A DNA stretch of 64,000 nucleotides from Paguma larvata (GCA_030068075.1 CM057844.1:3844001-3908000); one strand, 5' to 3'. Counted from the stretch's first letter, positions 1 through 10,545 are shown. Made by a program: numbers and translations. The notes: generated from the sequence alone by a model not told the origin.

Positions 1-154
1 TGGCACTCCTGCTCTTGGTTTGGCTCTATTACCAGGAATAGGGTAAGAATATTTGAGCTGCAAACTGATTCCCCAGACATTGACCCCAAAGTGAATAGGA
101 AAATTTTAATGATCTGACTTTAGAAAATACTGATCTTAGACTCAGGAGAATTAG

Positions 155-275
155 TGACCAATTCTGACTCTACCACTCATTAGCTAACTCTTTGTGTCCT
201 GATGGCACAAAGAACACTTATGAAGTTTCTGAGGTTCTTGTAAAGCTCAAATTATTTTTTAAATGACATACATAT
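155..275 (+). mobile_element. MIR SINE fragment
   Basis: The stretch 'ctctaccactcattagct' matches the MIR core (consensus like 'tctgccacttactagct'), followed by a weak copy of the downstream part. MIR is an ancient tRNA-derived SINE, now inactive. The fragment is short and diverged. Confidence 0.45.
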
Positions 276-334
276 ATTAAAACTTTATAAATTATAAAAA
301 ATATTTCCTGTATTTCTACGGGTGTTGTCACTAC

Positions 335-394
335 TCCATCATCATCATCACCATCATAATCATCATCATCATCATCATCATCATCACATCATCC
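335..394. repeat. (CAT)n trinucleotide microsatellite
   Basis: About twenty near-perfect CAT/ATC units, with interruptions near 351-360 and 387. No open frame uses it. It is likely length-variable. Confidence 0.95.
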
Positions 395-639
395 AGGACA
401 TCCCTCTGGAAGATATTTTTCTAGATATGAATTTAATTCTTTTAATAATGAGCTCTTAATTTGGTAACTGACATCTATGATCTGTTCTTTATCTAGGGCT
501 TTCCTGGCCACCAGAACTGTAAGGTAGACTGGAAGTTCCAGAGACCAAATACCCCCTCGAGTATCCTCACTTGATAACAGACAGGAGTTGGAAGATAAAT
601 ACCCCCACCCTCCTTGCCCCTTCAGTTCAATACAAATAA
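395..639. other. No recognised element
   Basis: Ordinary single-copy-looking sequence of mixed composition. No coding or repeat signal was recognised. Confidence 0.5.
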
Positions 640-830
640 GGTATGTTCTACACAGTCTTGCAAATAGTTCACAGTGGTGCCCATCATGGTCACCTGCTCA
701 TTAACACTCCTATACTGCTGCCTTCCTGTCCTATCTCATTCCCCACTTCCCTCCTTGATACCACCTACAAATAAACATTCAAATCTTTGTCTCAGGGTTT
801 GCTTCTGGGAAAACCCAAACTAAGACAGAG
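640..830 (+). mobile_element. Copy A of an unnamed ancient repeat family
   Basis: Its right end reads 'gcttctgggaaaacccaaac' then 'taagac'. The same terminal motif ends four other stretches of this window (copies B-E). I recognise it as a common mammalian repeat but cannot name the family with confidence. The orientation '+' is arbitrary: the 'aacccaaactaag' end is to the right. Confidence 0.5.
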
Positions 831-1039
831 GCTCTCGTGAGAGTTGAGGACAACTAAAGACAGAGATGAGCCTGGGAAGGAAGCAGGGAGGAAGTCTGGG
901 AGGAGCAGACAGTGTTTAACAAAGTAATGACACTTTGGAGTGCTCAAGATCTTCAAATAATTTGCATTTAATGGGACAAAACCACTAAGAAGTTGGCAAT
1001 ATGCATGTGACAGAAGTACTATGAGGTTTTAAGATTACT

Positions 1040-1930
1040 TATGGTGCATCCAGGACTAACTAAAATGGGGAAAATCTAGAAAAACCTGGTAAGGGAGGTA
1101 TAGTAGAAATTCAGAGTAAGAAAACAAGTTTTTAATGCAGGAACTCTTCTCAAGAGTGTGGTGTGGAAAGGCAGGAAAGTAACTCATAGTGGAAGGAGAT
1201 GGCAAATACCACCAGGACCAGGGAATCAAGGGCAGCTTCCTCAGCACTAAGCAATATTGATGGCATGTAGTCTTGATATCATGTGATGAAAATAGTACTT
1301 TGTCTCCCCATTCTTTCTCCCTGAAATCCATAGACCCAACTTAATCATGGGACAAACAGAAATTAAGGGCATTCTATGAAATATTTGTTCATCACTCCTA
1401 AAAATTGTCAGGTCATTAAAAAACAAGGAAAGTTTGAAAACTATCACAGACAAGAGAAGTCTGAGGAGACAAGACAACTAAGGTAATGTGGCATCTAGAT
1501 GAGAGCTTGGAGCAGAAAAAGGACAATAGAGAAAAAACTAATACAATACAAATAAAGAACAGACTTTAGTTAAAAATAAAAATAATGTATTGGGGCACCT
1601 GAGTGACTCAGTCAGCTGACGTTCAACTCTTGATTTCGGTCCAGGTCCTGATCCCAGGGTTGTGAGATCAAGCCCCATATCAGGCTCCATGCTGAGCATG
1701 GAACCTACTTAAGATTGTCTCTCCTTCTTCTCTTCTCCTCCACTCTCTCTCTCTCTCTCAAAAAAAAAAAAAGAAGCATCGGTGTTGGTTCATTAGTTCT
1801 GACAAATGTACCATAGTAATGTAAGATGTTAGCAACAGGGGAAGCTGGGTACAGGGTATGCAAGAACACTCTGTAGTGTATTTGCAACTTCTCTGTAAAT
1901 TTAAAACTATTCTGAAAATAAAGTTTAGAA
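1040..1930 (+). mobile_element. Old L1 (L1M-type) 3' untranslated region, split by a SINE
   Basis: The text at 1270-1590 and 1785-1930 follows the 3' UTR of an old mammalian L1, including 'acaaggaaagtttgaaaact', 'gacaactaaggtaatgtgg' and the terminal 'ctattctgaaaataaagttt'. The two halves are co-linear and separated only by the SINE at 1592-1774. No coding capacity remains. Confidence 0.6.
1592..1774 (+). mobile_element. CAN-SINE, older subtype
   Basis: Starts 'ggggcacctgagtgactcag' and ends in a CT run plus poly(A). The pol III B box is decayed, and the body ('gctgagcatggaacctactt') resembles the older carnivore-wide subtype rather than the felid-specific one. It sits inside the L1 3' UTR, so it is younger than that L1. 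Confidence 0.9.
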
Positions 1931-1977
1931 GAAAAATTAGAAAAACAAGTCTAAATCTAAATTTTTGTTTTCATTTT

Positions 1978-2084
1978 TAAAGATTTTATTCTTAAGCAAT
2001 CTCTACACCCGACATGGGACTTGAACTCACAACCCCTAGATCAAGGGTCTCATGCTCCACAGACTGAGCCAGCAAAATGCCCCT
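1978..2084 (-). mobile_element. Short old CAN-SINE, reverse orientation
   Basis: On the minus strand this reads as the tRNA-like head ('ggctcagtctgtggagcatg') followed by 'agattgcttaagaataaaat'. It lacks the long CT-rich tail and matches the older, shorter tRNA-Lys SINE type. Confidence 0.8.
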
Positions 2085-2094
2085 AAATAATAAG

Positions 2095-2150
2095 ACTTAT
2101 TTTTAAAGTAGGCTGCACACCCAACATAGGGCTTAAATTCACCCAAACCT
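2095..2150 (-). mobile_element. CAN-SINE fragment, reverse orientation
   Basis: Repeats only the 3' half of the neighbouring SINE at 1978-2084 ('ttatttttaaagtaggctgc'). It is probably a truncated second insertion or a local duplication. Confidence 0.55.
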
Positions 2151-2244
2151 AAATTTTTTTAAAGTTCTAGAATTAAGTAAATTTTACCTCAGGGGTGTTA
2201 AGTTAACTCTTTCTTTTCAAATGTGGAATATAAAGTTTTTCAAA

Positions 2245-2534
2245 GACTGTTTTCTGGTAGGGATGAAAATGGCACAGACACTGTGAAAAACAGTATGGAA
2301 GTTCTTCAAAAAATTGCAAATATAAGTACCATATGATCCAGCAATCCCAATTCTGGGTGTATATTTCTGAAGAAAACAAAATCATTATCTTGAAGAGACA
2401 TGTGCACTCCCATATTCTTTGCAGCATTATTTACAATTGTTTACAGGAAACAACCTGTGTCCATTTACAGATTGAATGGATAAAGAAAATGTATATATAA
2501 TGTGAATAAGTAAATGTAACTACACACACGCGCG

Positions 2535-2566
<32 letters not shown>

Positions 2567-3085
2567 GTGGGAAATTGTTTATCCACGAAAAAAGATGGAA
2601 ATATTGCCATTTGCAACAACATGGATGAACTCTTGAGGGTTTTATGCTAAGTGAAATAAGTCAAACACAGAAAGACAAACACTAAATGATCTCTTTATAT
2701 GTGGAATCTAAAATACCTGAGCTCATAGAAATAGACATCAGATTTGTGTTTGCCAGACATAGCGGGTAGGGATGACATTGGGTTAAGGGGGTCAAGTGGC
2801 ATAAACTTTCAGTTATAAGATAAATAAGTTCTAGAGATATAATATACAACATGATGACTCTAGATAACAATATTGCATCATATATTTGGAAGTTGGTGAG
2901 AGAGTAAATCTTCAAATTTCTCGTCATAAGAGAAAGTAATTGTAACTGTGAGAAGTGATAGCGGTTAACTAAATTTTTGTGGTAATTATTAGCATTTATA
3001 CATCTAACACCTCAAATATGTACACACACAAATGTATACAATGTCATTTGGCAATTATATCTCAATAAAAGTGGAAAAAAGAAAA
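2245..3085 (+). mobile_element. Old L1 (L1M-type): end of ORF2 plus 3' UTR
   Basis: Contains the ORF2 3' landmark 'ccatatgatccagcaatccc', then 'acaacatggatgaactc' and 'gctaagtgaaataagtcaaa', and ends in the L1M 3' UTR at 'tatctcaataaaagtgg'. The copy is 5'-truncated and its frame is broken. A CA microsatellite has expanded inside it. Confidence 0.85.
2523..2567. repeat. (CA)n microsatellite
   Basis: A CA/CG-alternating run inside the L1 at 2245-3085. It lies where the ORF2 end often carries TA/CA runs. Confidence 0.95.
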
Positions 3086-4677
3086 GAAACAAGGCTCTGG
3101 CTTCTGCCAGCTCTAGTTTTCCTGCTGCTTATCCTCTTAGTATTTTCCAGCTTGAGCTCAGTCCCCTTCAAAAACCCTTTCTGGAGAATTCCAATCATCA
3201 CCAACCTGTCCCTGTCCTCTAGCATCTGCTCTGATGGTAACCAACATCCCTTCCATATTCAATGACATTGTGTTCCTAGCTTGACCTCAGCTGTGCTGTA
3301 AGTATTTATACCATAGAAATTGACAAACACTACAAATGAGGGGTTTTATTTCCCAGAGAGCTAGCTTACCAGTAGCACCTGTGGCTCATAGTCTATCCCA
3401 CTCTATTTAGCATTTAATTTATTCTCTTTGCATTGCATATTGATATTTCAAGTCACTTCTTCTCAAGTAGGTAATATGAGGTCCTCGCGAGTCAAACTGC
3501 ACAGTTGAATATATTCACTTGCCATCTACTTGTGTACTGAGAGGTCCAAAGCTCCCGTTGTGGACATGTGGTGTTGCAAGAGCGCAATGGGATCCATTCC
3601 CAGCTCTTGACACCTCTGGGTCTCTGTTCCCTCATCTAAAAAGTAATAGAATTGAAAGGTATGGAAGATAAGATTAAGTCTGGATTGAACATTCTTGAGT
3701 TCTTCTGGGTCTCTGAGTGACAAGGGCCAGTTCTTACGGTCCCTTTATTCCAGAGGATTGCATGGTGACCCAGGGGATGTTCATAGCCAGTTCCATGGTT
3801 AAGTTTGGAAATGCAGATCCAACCAAGTTTAACAAATTTCTCTGACTGCAGGACTTCTCAGTCTTTAGTCTGCTTGACACATGGGGATATTTTGAGATGG
3901 AAGGGCAGGCAGGGGCTACAAACCAATGTGGGTGTCAGGTCTCAGGAACTGGCACACTTAGTTTATTTCAGGGTACATTAAGGAAGATGCAATCATCAAA
4001 TTTAGATCTTAACTTGGAAGACCTTCTCTTCTGTCCCCTATTCATCCTCTCCTTAACCTTGAGTTTGAAAGAAAGAATCCAAGAAAAGGGACAGCCTGGG
4101 CCTTCTGGCTTTTTGACCATTGACTAATTTTCAAATGGTTACATGACCAAAACAGAATCCACAAAAGAAGCAATTTGTTCTATCAGTACTGATGGTAAAT
4201 ATTTATGTTGCCTTTTTCTGTGACATTGCCTTGTTTACCTTCACAATTCTCCATCCCTGTGAAGTTGAGGAGAGTGCCGTTCTTAATCTGTATGCTGGCT
4301 ATCTGAACTCCAGTTGCTGCCAGCCTTAGGAGCAGCCCAACCTGCTGAAGCTATTGCTTTTTCCTTCAGCAGTCCTGTTTTCTCACTATGTGAATTTTAG
4401 ATCTTCTCAAATATTTTCTAAATATTTGGTGTTTCTGTGACTGGTTGAGCTGAAAAATGATCATGATGGCTTATATTTTTATCATCAATGCTCTTATCTT
4501 TTGATAATCATCTTCACATCTGCTGTCTCATTTTGCCATGTCAAAAACTTGCGATATAGACGGAACATTTTCATGTTCCAGAAGGGGAAAAATGCAACCA
4601 CGACATTCAAGATGCCTCATGGCTCATCAGAACACTGGGGCAACTGTGGCTCTTGATCTTACAGAGACAGTGAAAGA
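3086..4677. other. Mostly unrecognised single-copy sequence
   Basis: No coding exon or clear repeat was recognised. A weak MIR-like string ('gggtctctgttccctcatct') lies near 3616-3640. Open frames here are short and have no known domain. Confidence 0.5.
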
Positions 4678-4815
4678 ACCTGGGGAGGTTTTTGAAGTGC
4701 TATTGCTTGAGCTTGTCCCCCAGAGATCCTGATTTAAATGATCCAAGGTATAGTCTGGGCATTGGGATATTTTAACATTCTTCCAGTGTTTCTAATGTGC
4801 AATTCTGACTGCAAA
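4678..4815 (+). mobile_element. MER5A-type hAT transposon remnant
   Basis: The MER5A order is visible: 'cctggggaggtttttgaagt', 'ccccagagatcctgatttaa', 'ggcattgggatattttaa', 'tctaatgtgcaattctgact'. MER5A is a non-autonomous Charlie-type element that encodes no protein. The terminal inverted repeat is decayed on the left. Confidence 0.7.
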
Positions 4816-5085
4816 ACTCAGGTCACTTTCTGCAAAACAACCCTGTCCTATTGACATAAGTATTTAAGTATTTTTCCAACTTCTCTCTCTATCCTAGGTT
4901 GGATGAGAAAATGTGAAATGTGATATTTTTATCTAATATATTCTCCCTCCACTACACATCCCATTCCATATCAAACCATGTACAGACAGCACTCTGAAGA
5001 CTTTAGCAACACAGCTAAAGAAGGGGCAATTCATGCTGCCAACTTTAGAGCCTCCTAAGTGTGATGACATTTATAGACAAATTAT
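4816..5085. other. No recognised element
   Basis: AT-rich sequence with no recognisable repeat, exon or RNA gene. Confidence 0.5.
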
Positions 5086-5460
5086 TATAAATACTCTTGA
5101 TCCAGGAATCCCGCCTCTAGAACTATCCTATAGAAATATTTCTTCAAATATATATACAAAAATAAATTCATGACATATTCTTGATATATAAAGTGAGAAA
5201 AGGAAGTGGCAGGAGAATATTACAGCATGACTCAATGTTTAAAATAAACCTGATTACATCTGGGTTTCTATGCATAAAAAAAAGTCAAAAAATATATACA
5301 CTAAACTTTTGGTGGCAGTTATCCCTAAGAATGAAAGACAGTAGAGAGTAGAGGGCATGGAAAAGTTTCATTTCTTGGTATTCTTTAAATTATTGCTAAA
5401 CAAATGTATTATATTTAGATTTTTTCTAAAATTTATTTTTACAACAACAAAAAATAGTTT
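5086..5460 (+). mobile_element. Old L1 3' fragment
   Basis: 'gatccaggaatcccgcctct' with 'aactatcctatagaaatatt' is a diverged form of the ORF2 end. It is followed by 3' UTR-like text that finishes in an A-rich stretch around 5440-5455. The reading frame is lost. Confidence 0.5.
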
Positions 5461-5607
5461 GATCATTATAAAAAGGTGAATGCCATACAGGAAGAGATTC
5501 TATCTGCCTGGAAAATAGGAGCTGGCATCAAAGAGAGGGTGACATCTCTTCTGCATGGGCAAGCCGGGCTTCGAATTGAGGCAGCCGATGGGGCGTGGCC
5601 CACGTGC

Positions 5608-5624
5608 AGAAATAAGGCCAGGAG
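5608..5624. repeat. Left target-site duplication of the 5625-6174 SINE
   Basis: The 17-base string 'agaaataaggccaggag' recurs without mismatch at 6175-6191, directly after the purine tract. It therefore marks both edges of one insertion. Confidence 0.9.
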
Positions 5625-5873
5625 GGGGCTTGGGTGGCTGCATCTGTAAAGCATAGGATTCTTGGTTTGGGCTCAGGTCATCATCTGGTGGATAGTGAGA
5701 TGGTTTCAGCATCCGTCTCCAGCTCCCTGCTCATATTGCCCCAGAGTCTGCTTGGCATTCTGTCTCTCTCCTTCTTTGCCCCTCCCCCACTCGTTCTCTA
5801 TCTCTCTCTCTCAAAAATAAATAAATAAACAGGAAGGAAGGAAGGAAGGAAAGAAGGAAGGAAGGAAGAAGGA

Positions 5874-5963
<90 letters not shown>

Positions 5964-6050
5964 AAAGAAAAGAAAAGAAAAGAAAAGAAAAAGAAAGAAA
6001 GAAAAAACAAAAGGAAAGGAAGAAGGAAAAAAGGAAGGAAAGAAAGAAAG

Positions 6051-6109
<59 letters not shown>

Positions 6110-6174
6110 GAAAGAAAGAAAGAAAAAGAAAATAAAGGAAAAGAAAAAAGAAAAGAAAAGGAAGGAAAGAAAGA
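5625..6174 (+). mobile_element. CAN-SINE with a giant purine tail
   Basis: The head 'ggggcttgggtggctgcat' and the later 'gggctcaggtcatcatctgg' and CT-rich tail are a diverged CAN-SINE body (5625-5830). The tail continues as 344 bases of GGAA/GAAA units before the right TSD at 6175-6191. The TSD shows that the microsatellite belongs to the insertion and grew from the SINE's A-rich tail. Confidence 0.85.
5831..6174. repeat. (GGAA)n/(GAAA)n polypurine tract
   Basis: Purine-only except for a C at 6008 and a T at 6133, giving pure runs of about 177, 124 and 40 bases. It starts as GGAA units, then GAAA and GAAAA units, with a second GAAA block after 6040. The long serine/phenylalanine/leucine-rich open frames on the minus strand here are artefacts of it. 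Confidence 0.98.
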
Positions 6175-6191
6175 AGAAATAAGGCCAGGAG

Positions 6192-6280
6192 TCGCCTGCA
6201 GAAACCGAGCGGCATTCCCGGATCTGGGAGTTTCCCTGGAGAGGAGTAAGGGGATGTGGCCAGGGGTGCTGCGGGCAAAG
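6192..6280 (+). other. Possible first-exon segment ending at a splice-donor match
   Basis: GC-rich sequence ends at 'cgggcaaag|gtaagtacg', a near-perfect donor (AAAG|GTAAGT) with the intron starting at 6281. It lies in the CpG-rich block, as expected for a first exon. No conserved reading frame is visible. The call rests on one motif and context. Confidence 0.2.
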
Positions 6281-6324
6281 GTAAGTACGTTCAGGTCCCG
6301 AGTGAGGCTTTCAGTGCCAGGCCA

Positions 6325-6510
6325 GAGACAGTATAGGTAGAATTAGTAAAGCAAATGAGTATATTGAGCGCAGGAATGATGCAATCAGAGCTCTGATTCT
6401 GGAAGCTTCCCCTGACAAGAGCGTGGAAGGATGGATTGCCGGAATAAAAACAGAGATGGAGGCACTACCTGTCAGACTAGCAATATACCAAGCAGGGGGC
6501 AATGCAGGCC
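6325..6510 (-). mobile_element. L2 LINE fragment
   Basis: 'gcaggaatgatgcaatcaga' and 'gtggaaggatggattgccgg' follow the antisense of the L2 3' region (consensus like 'ggagtgacatgatcagatct' and 'gagaatggattggagg'). Short and diverged, with no coding capacity. Confidence 0.45.
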
Positions 6511-7463
6511 AGGGCAGGGTGCCGGGGGCGCCCAGTGCAGAGCCTAAGCGTGGGGTGGGCTCGGCCCCCCTGCTATGGTGGCCAACGAGGAAGGGGTGGG
6601 GGCACAGCCACCTACACCTAGGAGCCGGATCACCGATGGGCTGGTAGCCGCAGAAAGGGGGGCCGGGGTGGGAGGCCGCAGGGGAGGGGTGAGGGGTGCG
6701 GGGACGGACGCGAGGGCTGCAGTGTCCGTGTTAACCGCAAGATACCCAGCAGCGCAGCAGGGAATTCGGATCCTATTTCAGAGCGGCGTAAACCAAGCAG
6801 AGATTTGAATCTCCCGAAAACATTCACAGCCTTTGGGTCAGACGAAGACCACATTTTTTTTTTTTAATTCAACCAGCCCCATTTCCCTTTTCCAGGCAAC
6901 TTCTCTTTTCCTCTCTCTACCTGGAGCTTCAACAGGAAATATCCGAACACATGTCCTCCGCTGTTGGAACCTGCCGTTGGCGAGAGAACGGAAAACTCCC
7001 AGGTCCACAGGGCTTGGGTGGCATGAGCTCGCGTGATTTTTATTTTTCTCCTCCCTTCGGACCTCCGGCCTGGATGCTTTTGCTGTGATAGGATTTGGGA
7101 GGGCCGAGCAGAGAGTGGAGGGAGGCAGGAAGAGAGGGGAAGTGACCCCCAGCCCCCAGAGGACGCAGGGATCCCTCCCTGGGGCGGCGGCTCCTGGCGA
7201 CCTCGCAGAGCAGGGCCAGGGCAGCATCGCCACAGCCGCTTTTCACGCCCTTCTGGAAGAAGTCTGTGTGGCCAAGGACTTCACCTGCAGCCAGGCGTCC
7301 ACCCGCCTCCCCCAGGGGCCCGGGACAGGCGGCTCCTCCACGCAAACCCGGCTGGATTGCACTACCTGGGCAGCCGGGGTGGACTGCTCCCCGTGTGCTG
7401 TGTAGCCCGCCTTCTAACATCCACACAAAAACGATGAACTGCAAAGGAGCTTCCTGGACTCGG

Positions 7464-7476
7464 CTTTTTATAAAAA
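7464..7476. promoter_or_regulatory. TATA-box-like sequence at the edge of the CpG-rich block
   Basis: 'ctttttataaaaa' reads TATAAAAAG on the minus strand (toward the CpG-rich block) and TATAAAAAC on the plus strand. TATA-like strings are common by chance in AT-rich flanks, so only the position makes it notable. Confidence 0.2.
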
Positions 7477-7512
7477 CTTGAGTTATCTGGACAGTTTGAA
7501 CTATCTCCTGCA

Positions 7513-9266
7513 CAATTTCTTTCTTCTCATTCTATAGAGAATAGACAAGGTGTGTTGAAAGGTGAGGTTCAGGGTTGGACCGAGAGCCTGGAGAAGGAAA
7601 TGTTTTACGTCCCTCTGAAGCTTGTATTTCTCGGGAGAAGGGACTTTGGAAATTGTCTCTGAACTCTGGGTCCTGGGGAAGAGTCTAAAGAGAGTAAACC
7701 GTAGCTCTGATTCCAGCACTGAGTGTTGCTTTCTGTAAGACTATGGCAGACTTGCTTCTGAACAATGCTATGTGGCTGAAATTATGGTCCAAAAAAATCG
7801 TACTTTTCCATGGAGTTACTATTTCAGTTCTCTTATGCCATTAAGAATACCAATAACATCAAAAATACACATTTGATTAAGACTCTAGAATTTACAAAGT
7901 GCTGCCTCATAATTTATCTAAGTAAATTAACTTGATATTAAAAGAAAACGTTGCTGGAAGGAAACATTCCTCTTAAAAAAGAAGAGTACTTCAGTTTTAA
8001 TTCCTTACCCTCTCCTTTGTGTTTTCTGTCTGACAGTCTCACTAAAACAAGGTGCATCTGAACTGAAAGTGTATTCTGCAGAATTTGACAATCTGCAGAA
8101 TTTGAGAATCTGCTCACTTCTATATTTTAAAACAGAATTGTCAGTACAATTTTAGTACAAAATAGTAGATAAATTAGGCAAAAAAATACTTGACAAACCA
8201 ACTCCCTCATCCTAATTCCAAAAGTGGAAAAACACTTCAACTAAAATCTGATAGTCTTAACAGAAAAGGAGTTAGGATCTACAGGGAGAAAACTATATTG
8301 TTTTCTACATAAAAACAAAAAACTTTTATATGAGATAACAACACTATAAATCAAGATAAACTACAAAATGAGACAAATATTGGCATCTAACAGTTAGTTT
8401 TCCCCATGTGCGGAGGTCTTTAAATTGCTCAGAAAAAGGGGGTACAACAGAGAATGTGCTCAAAGAAAATGATTGGACCGCTCGCAAGTAACTACAAATA
8501 GTCGAGGGAGCTTAGGAAGACAATTAAGCAGATACCCAAAAACAATCAAAGAAAAATAAAAATGATACATCTGAGCCTGCCAGAATGGCAAAGGTGGACT
8601 GGAACAAGCACATTCATTTTGGGGGAAATATGCACTTGTATGCATTTTTATTAGGGTGATACACTGGTAAACTTTTGACCTGGCACACTTTGATCCAGGG
8701 GACTGCTTCTGGAAATTTATGTAACAAGACACAAGATTCACATTTAACATTTGCAAAAGGGACTCTATGGTCTCTGTAAAAGGAAGAGAGGAAAAGGAAA
8801 GGAGAGTCTTGAATTCCTGGCGATTCTTTCCCCAGCCCCTCCACACAGAGGGCATGCACCAGGAGGGAGGCAGGACCTGCTCTTTCTCCCACTGTCCTCA
8901 TCTCTCCTCGAAAGACCTCAAATGGGTAAGAACACTTCATTGTCCTGAGGGACTGAGGTCCAATGTTTAACAGTTCCTCCCACATACACGCACGACACAT
9001 GGCCCCAAACCAAATTCAAGTCAGTTATTTCACCAAGTGCTTATTTGAGGACATTACTATCTGATGAGATGCAGCAGAACAAATTGAGTGCTGGCTAATT
9101 GCAGAGGCTACTTTTTTCTCCACTAAGGCACCAATCTAATTCATGGTGGTGATTTTGACTCCCTGAAAAGTTTACCATACACATTACCTTTCCTGAAACC
9201 CCACATGACCTGGGATGCCACTGAATAAGGAAGTCTATCATGGCAGAAACTGAAAGTAGTGAAAAT
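7513..9266. other. Mostly unrecognised AT-rich sequence
   Basis: No exon or clear repeat. A 17-base tandem duplication lies at 8075-8091/8092-8108 ('tctgcagaatttga' plus 'caa' or 'gaa'). 'gatccaggggactgcttctg' plus 'gaaatttatgt' near 8691-8723 faintly resembles the L1 ORF2 end, too weakly to call. Confidence 0.4.
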
Positions 9267-9289
9267 GTGGACGTAGCCCCTACGTCCAC
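9267..9289. other. Perfect 10-bp hairpin with a 3-base loop
   Basis: 'gtggacgtag' (9267-9276), loop 'ccc', then the exact reverse complement 'ctacgtccac' (9280-9289). Each arm carries an ACGT core, so the site is also a pair of inverted CpG-containing motifs. No microRNA-length stem extends beyond it. Confidence 0.85.
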
Positions 9290-9875
9290 CAGCAGACATT
9301 TGGAAAACATTATGAGACATCCATTCAGTCGCATACTATGCAGAATTAGATGATGTCAAGTAGTATGAATTCATGTGAAAATATCTACAGCATTGAGAGA
9401 CAAAAAATGTTACATAACCGCAGATATAGTTAGACTCACTTATGTAAAGTTTAATAGGTTTTGAAAATAAGTACATGAAACTGAGCATTTTCTTTTAAGT
9501 TTATTTAAGAAAGAGAAAGTGTGTGGAAGACCAGCAGAAAGAGAGAGGAAGAGAGAATCCCAAGCAGGCTCCTTGCTATCAGCACAGCATCTCAGTAACC
9601 TCTAGATCATGACCTGAGCCAAAATCAAGAGTTGATCATCACCTGATTGAGTCACCCAGGCACCCCAAAACCGAGCATGTTTTTACATGTGCATGCATAT
9701 GCATAGAGAGCTATCTAAAAAGATTTTTACCAAAATGATAACTGTGTTATGTCTGTGTGATGGGATTCAGAGTAATTTTTACTTTTTGGGTTTATCTTAT
9801 ACTCTTCTTGGTCATTTGAATTTTTAATAATGAGCACGTATATATTTTTAATCAGAAAAAATTATAAAATTATCT
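9290..9875 (+). mobile_element. Old L1 3' end, split by a SINE
   Basis: 'catactatgcagaattagat' is a diverged form of the L1 'atactatgcagc' landmark. The right half ends 'tttttaataatgagcacgta' and 'aatcagaaaaaatt', a typical L1M 3' terminus. The halves are interrupted by the reverse SINE at 9489-9667. Confidence 0.6.
9489..9667 (-). mobile_element. CAN-SINE, reverse orientation
   Basis: Starts with the antisense A-rich tail and ends 'gagtcacccaggcacccc', the antisense SINE head. It is flanked by 'aaactgagcat' (9478-9488) and 'aaaccgagcat' (9668-9678), a TSD with one mismatch. The B box is lost and the body is diverged. Confidence 0.9.
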
Positions 9876-10099
9876 ATCTCCATTTTCAAGAAAAAAAGGA
9901 AACTGATACCAGTACTAACAAGGAAAGCTCAAAAGGAGCTTCCCCGGATTTGCCTGCTAGTGGATGAGGCCCCCCCATCTAGCAACAACCATAGGGAATG
10001 CCTGCAAATAACCCACTGTACATTCATTGTTTGTTCCAAGGTGTCCTAGCACTGAATATTTTATTTTATTCTCTTCCTACTTCGTTGTATGAGAAATAT

Positions 10100-10545
10100 T
10101 GTGTGTCTGACTTCAACAAATACATCTTGATTGCCCAGGACACTACTAGGAATTAAAGACATGGAGGTGAGCAAAATGTGTTTCCCTGAAATCCACAAGA
10201 AACATTTTGGGGAGATAAGCACACAAACAAATAGTATCACTGATAATAATCTCCTCTAACAGGAGAGGCAATTCATGCTTCCTGAATGGCTGGGGTAAGG
10301 CTATGTGGACAAGATGGCATCTGAGCTAGAAAGAGGCATTTCAGAAAAAGGGGACCACATGGGCCCAGGCAAGATGCACACGTGCGTTTCATATGTGATG
10401 AACAGAACAGAGAACAGAGGGAGAAGGGGATCATGCAGATTGGATGGAAATGAGGAGACCAGAATTCTGCTAAGTGGTTTGGATAACAGGATACTGACAT
10501 AATCAAGCTCATTCGACTTGAGACAAGGATGGAAAATCCCATTAG
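10100..10545 (-). mobile_element. L2 LINE 3' region
   Basis: The left edge 'cttcaacaaatacatcttga' is the antisense of the L2 3' terminus ('caataaatatttgttgaatg'). It continues through 'ggaattaaagacatggaggt' and 'aagaggcatttcagaaaaag', the antisense order of the L2 3' region. It is ancient and immobile. Confidence 0.65.

Larger units (their letters stand above)
5540..7420. promoter_or_regulatory. CpG-rich block (possible CpG island promoter), split by a SINE
   Basis: By hand count there are 18 CpGs in about 240 bases at 6530-6770 and 18 in about 310 bases at 7100-7412, with G+C about two thirds. The rest of the window is CpG-poor and AT-rich. GC-rich sequence resumes exactly across the SINE at 5625-6174, so the original block was continuous. 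CpG islands commonly mark promoters, but I cannot name a gene. The observed/expected CpG ratio is borderline (about 0.5-0.7 by my estimate), so this may be a weak or decaying island. Confidence 0.5.

Noticed and set aside
5811..6278. 155-codon minus-strand frame rich in Ser, Phe and Leu
   Set aside because: It is a translation of the purine microsatellite on its complementary strand. It has no stops only because the repeat has none.
7033..7513. Overlapping open frames of 106-157 codons on both strands in the CpG-rich block
   Set aside because: GC-rich DNA is stop-poor. Frames are open on both strands and none has a recognisable domain, so no coding call is justified.
7500..7570. Micro-exon of 24 bases (7538-7561) between 'cattctatag' and 'gaaag|gtgagg'
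   Set aside because: Both sites match consensus moderately, but such pairs are frequent by chance and nothing else supports it.
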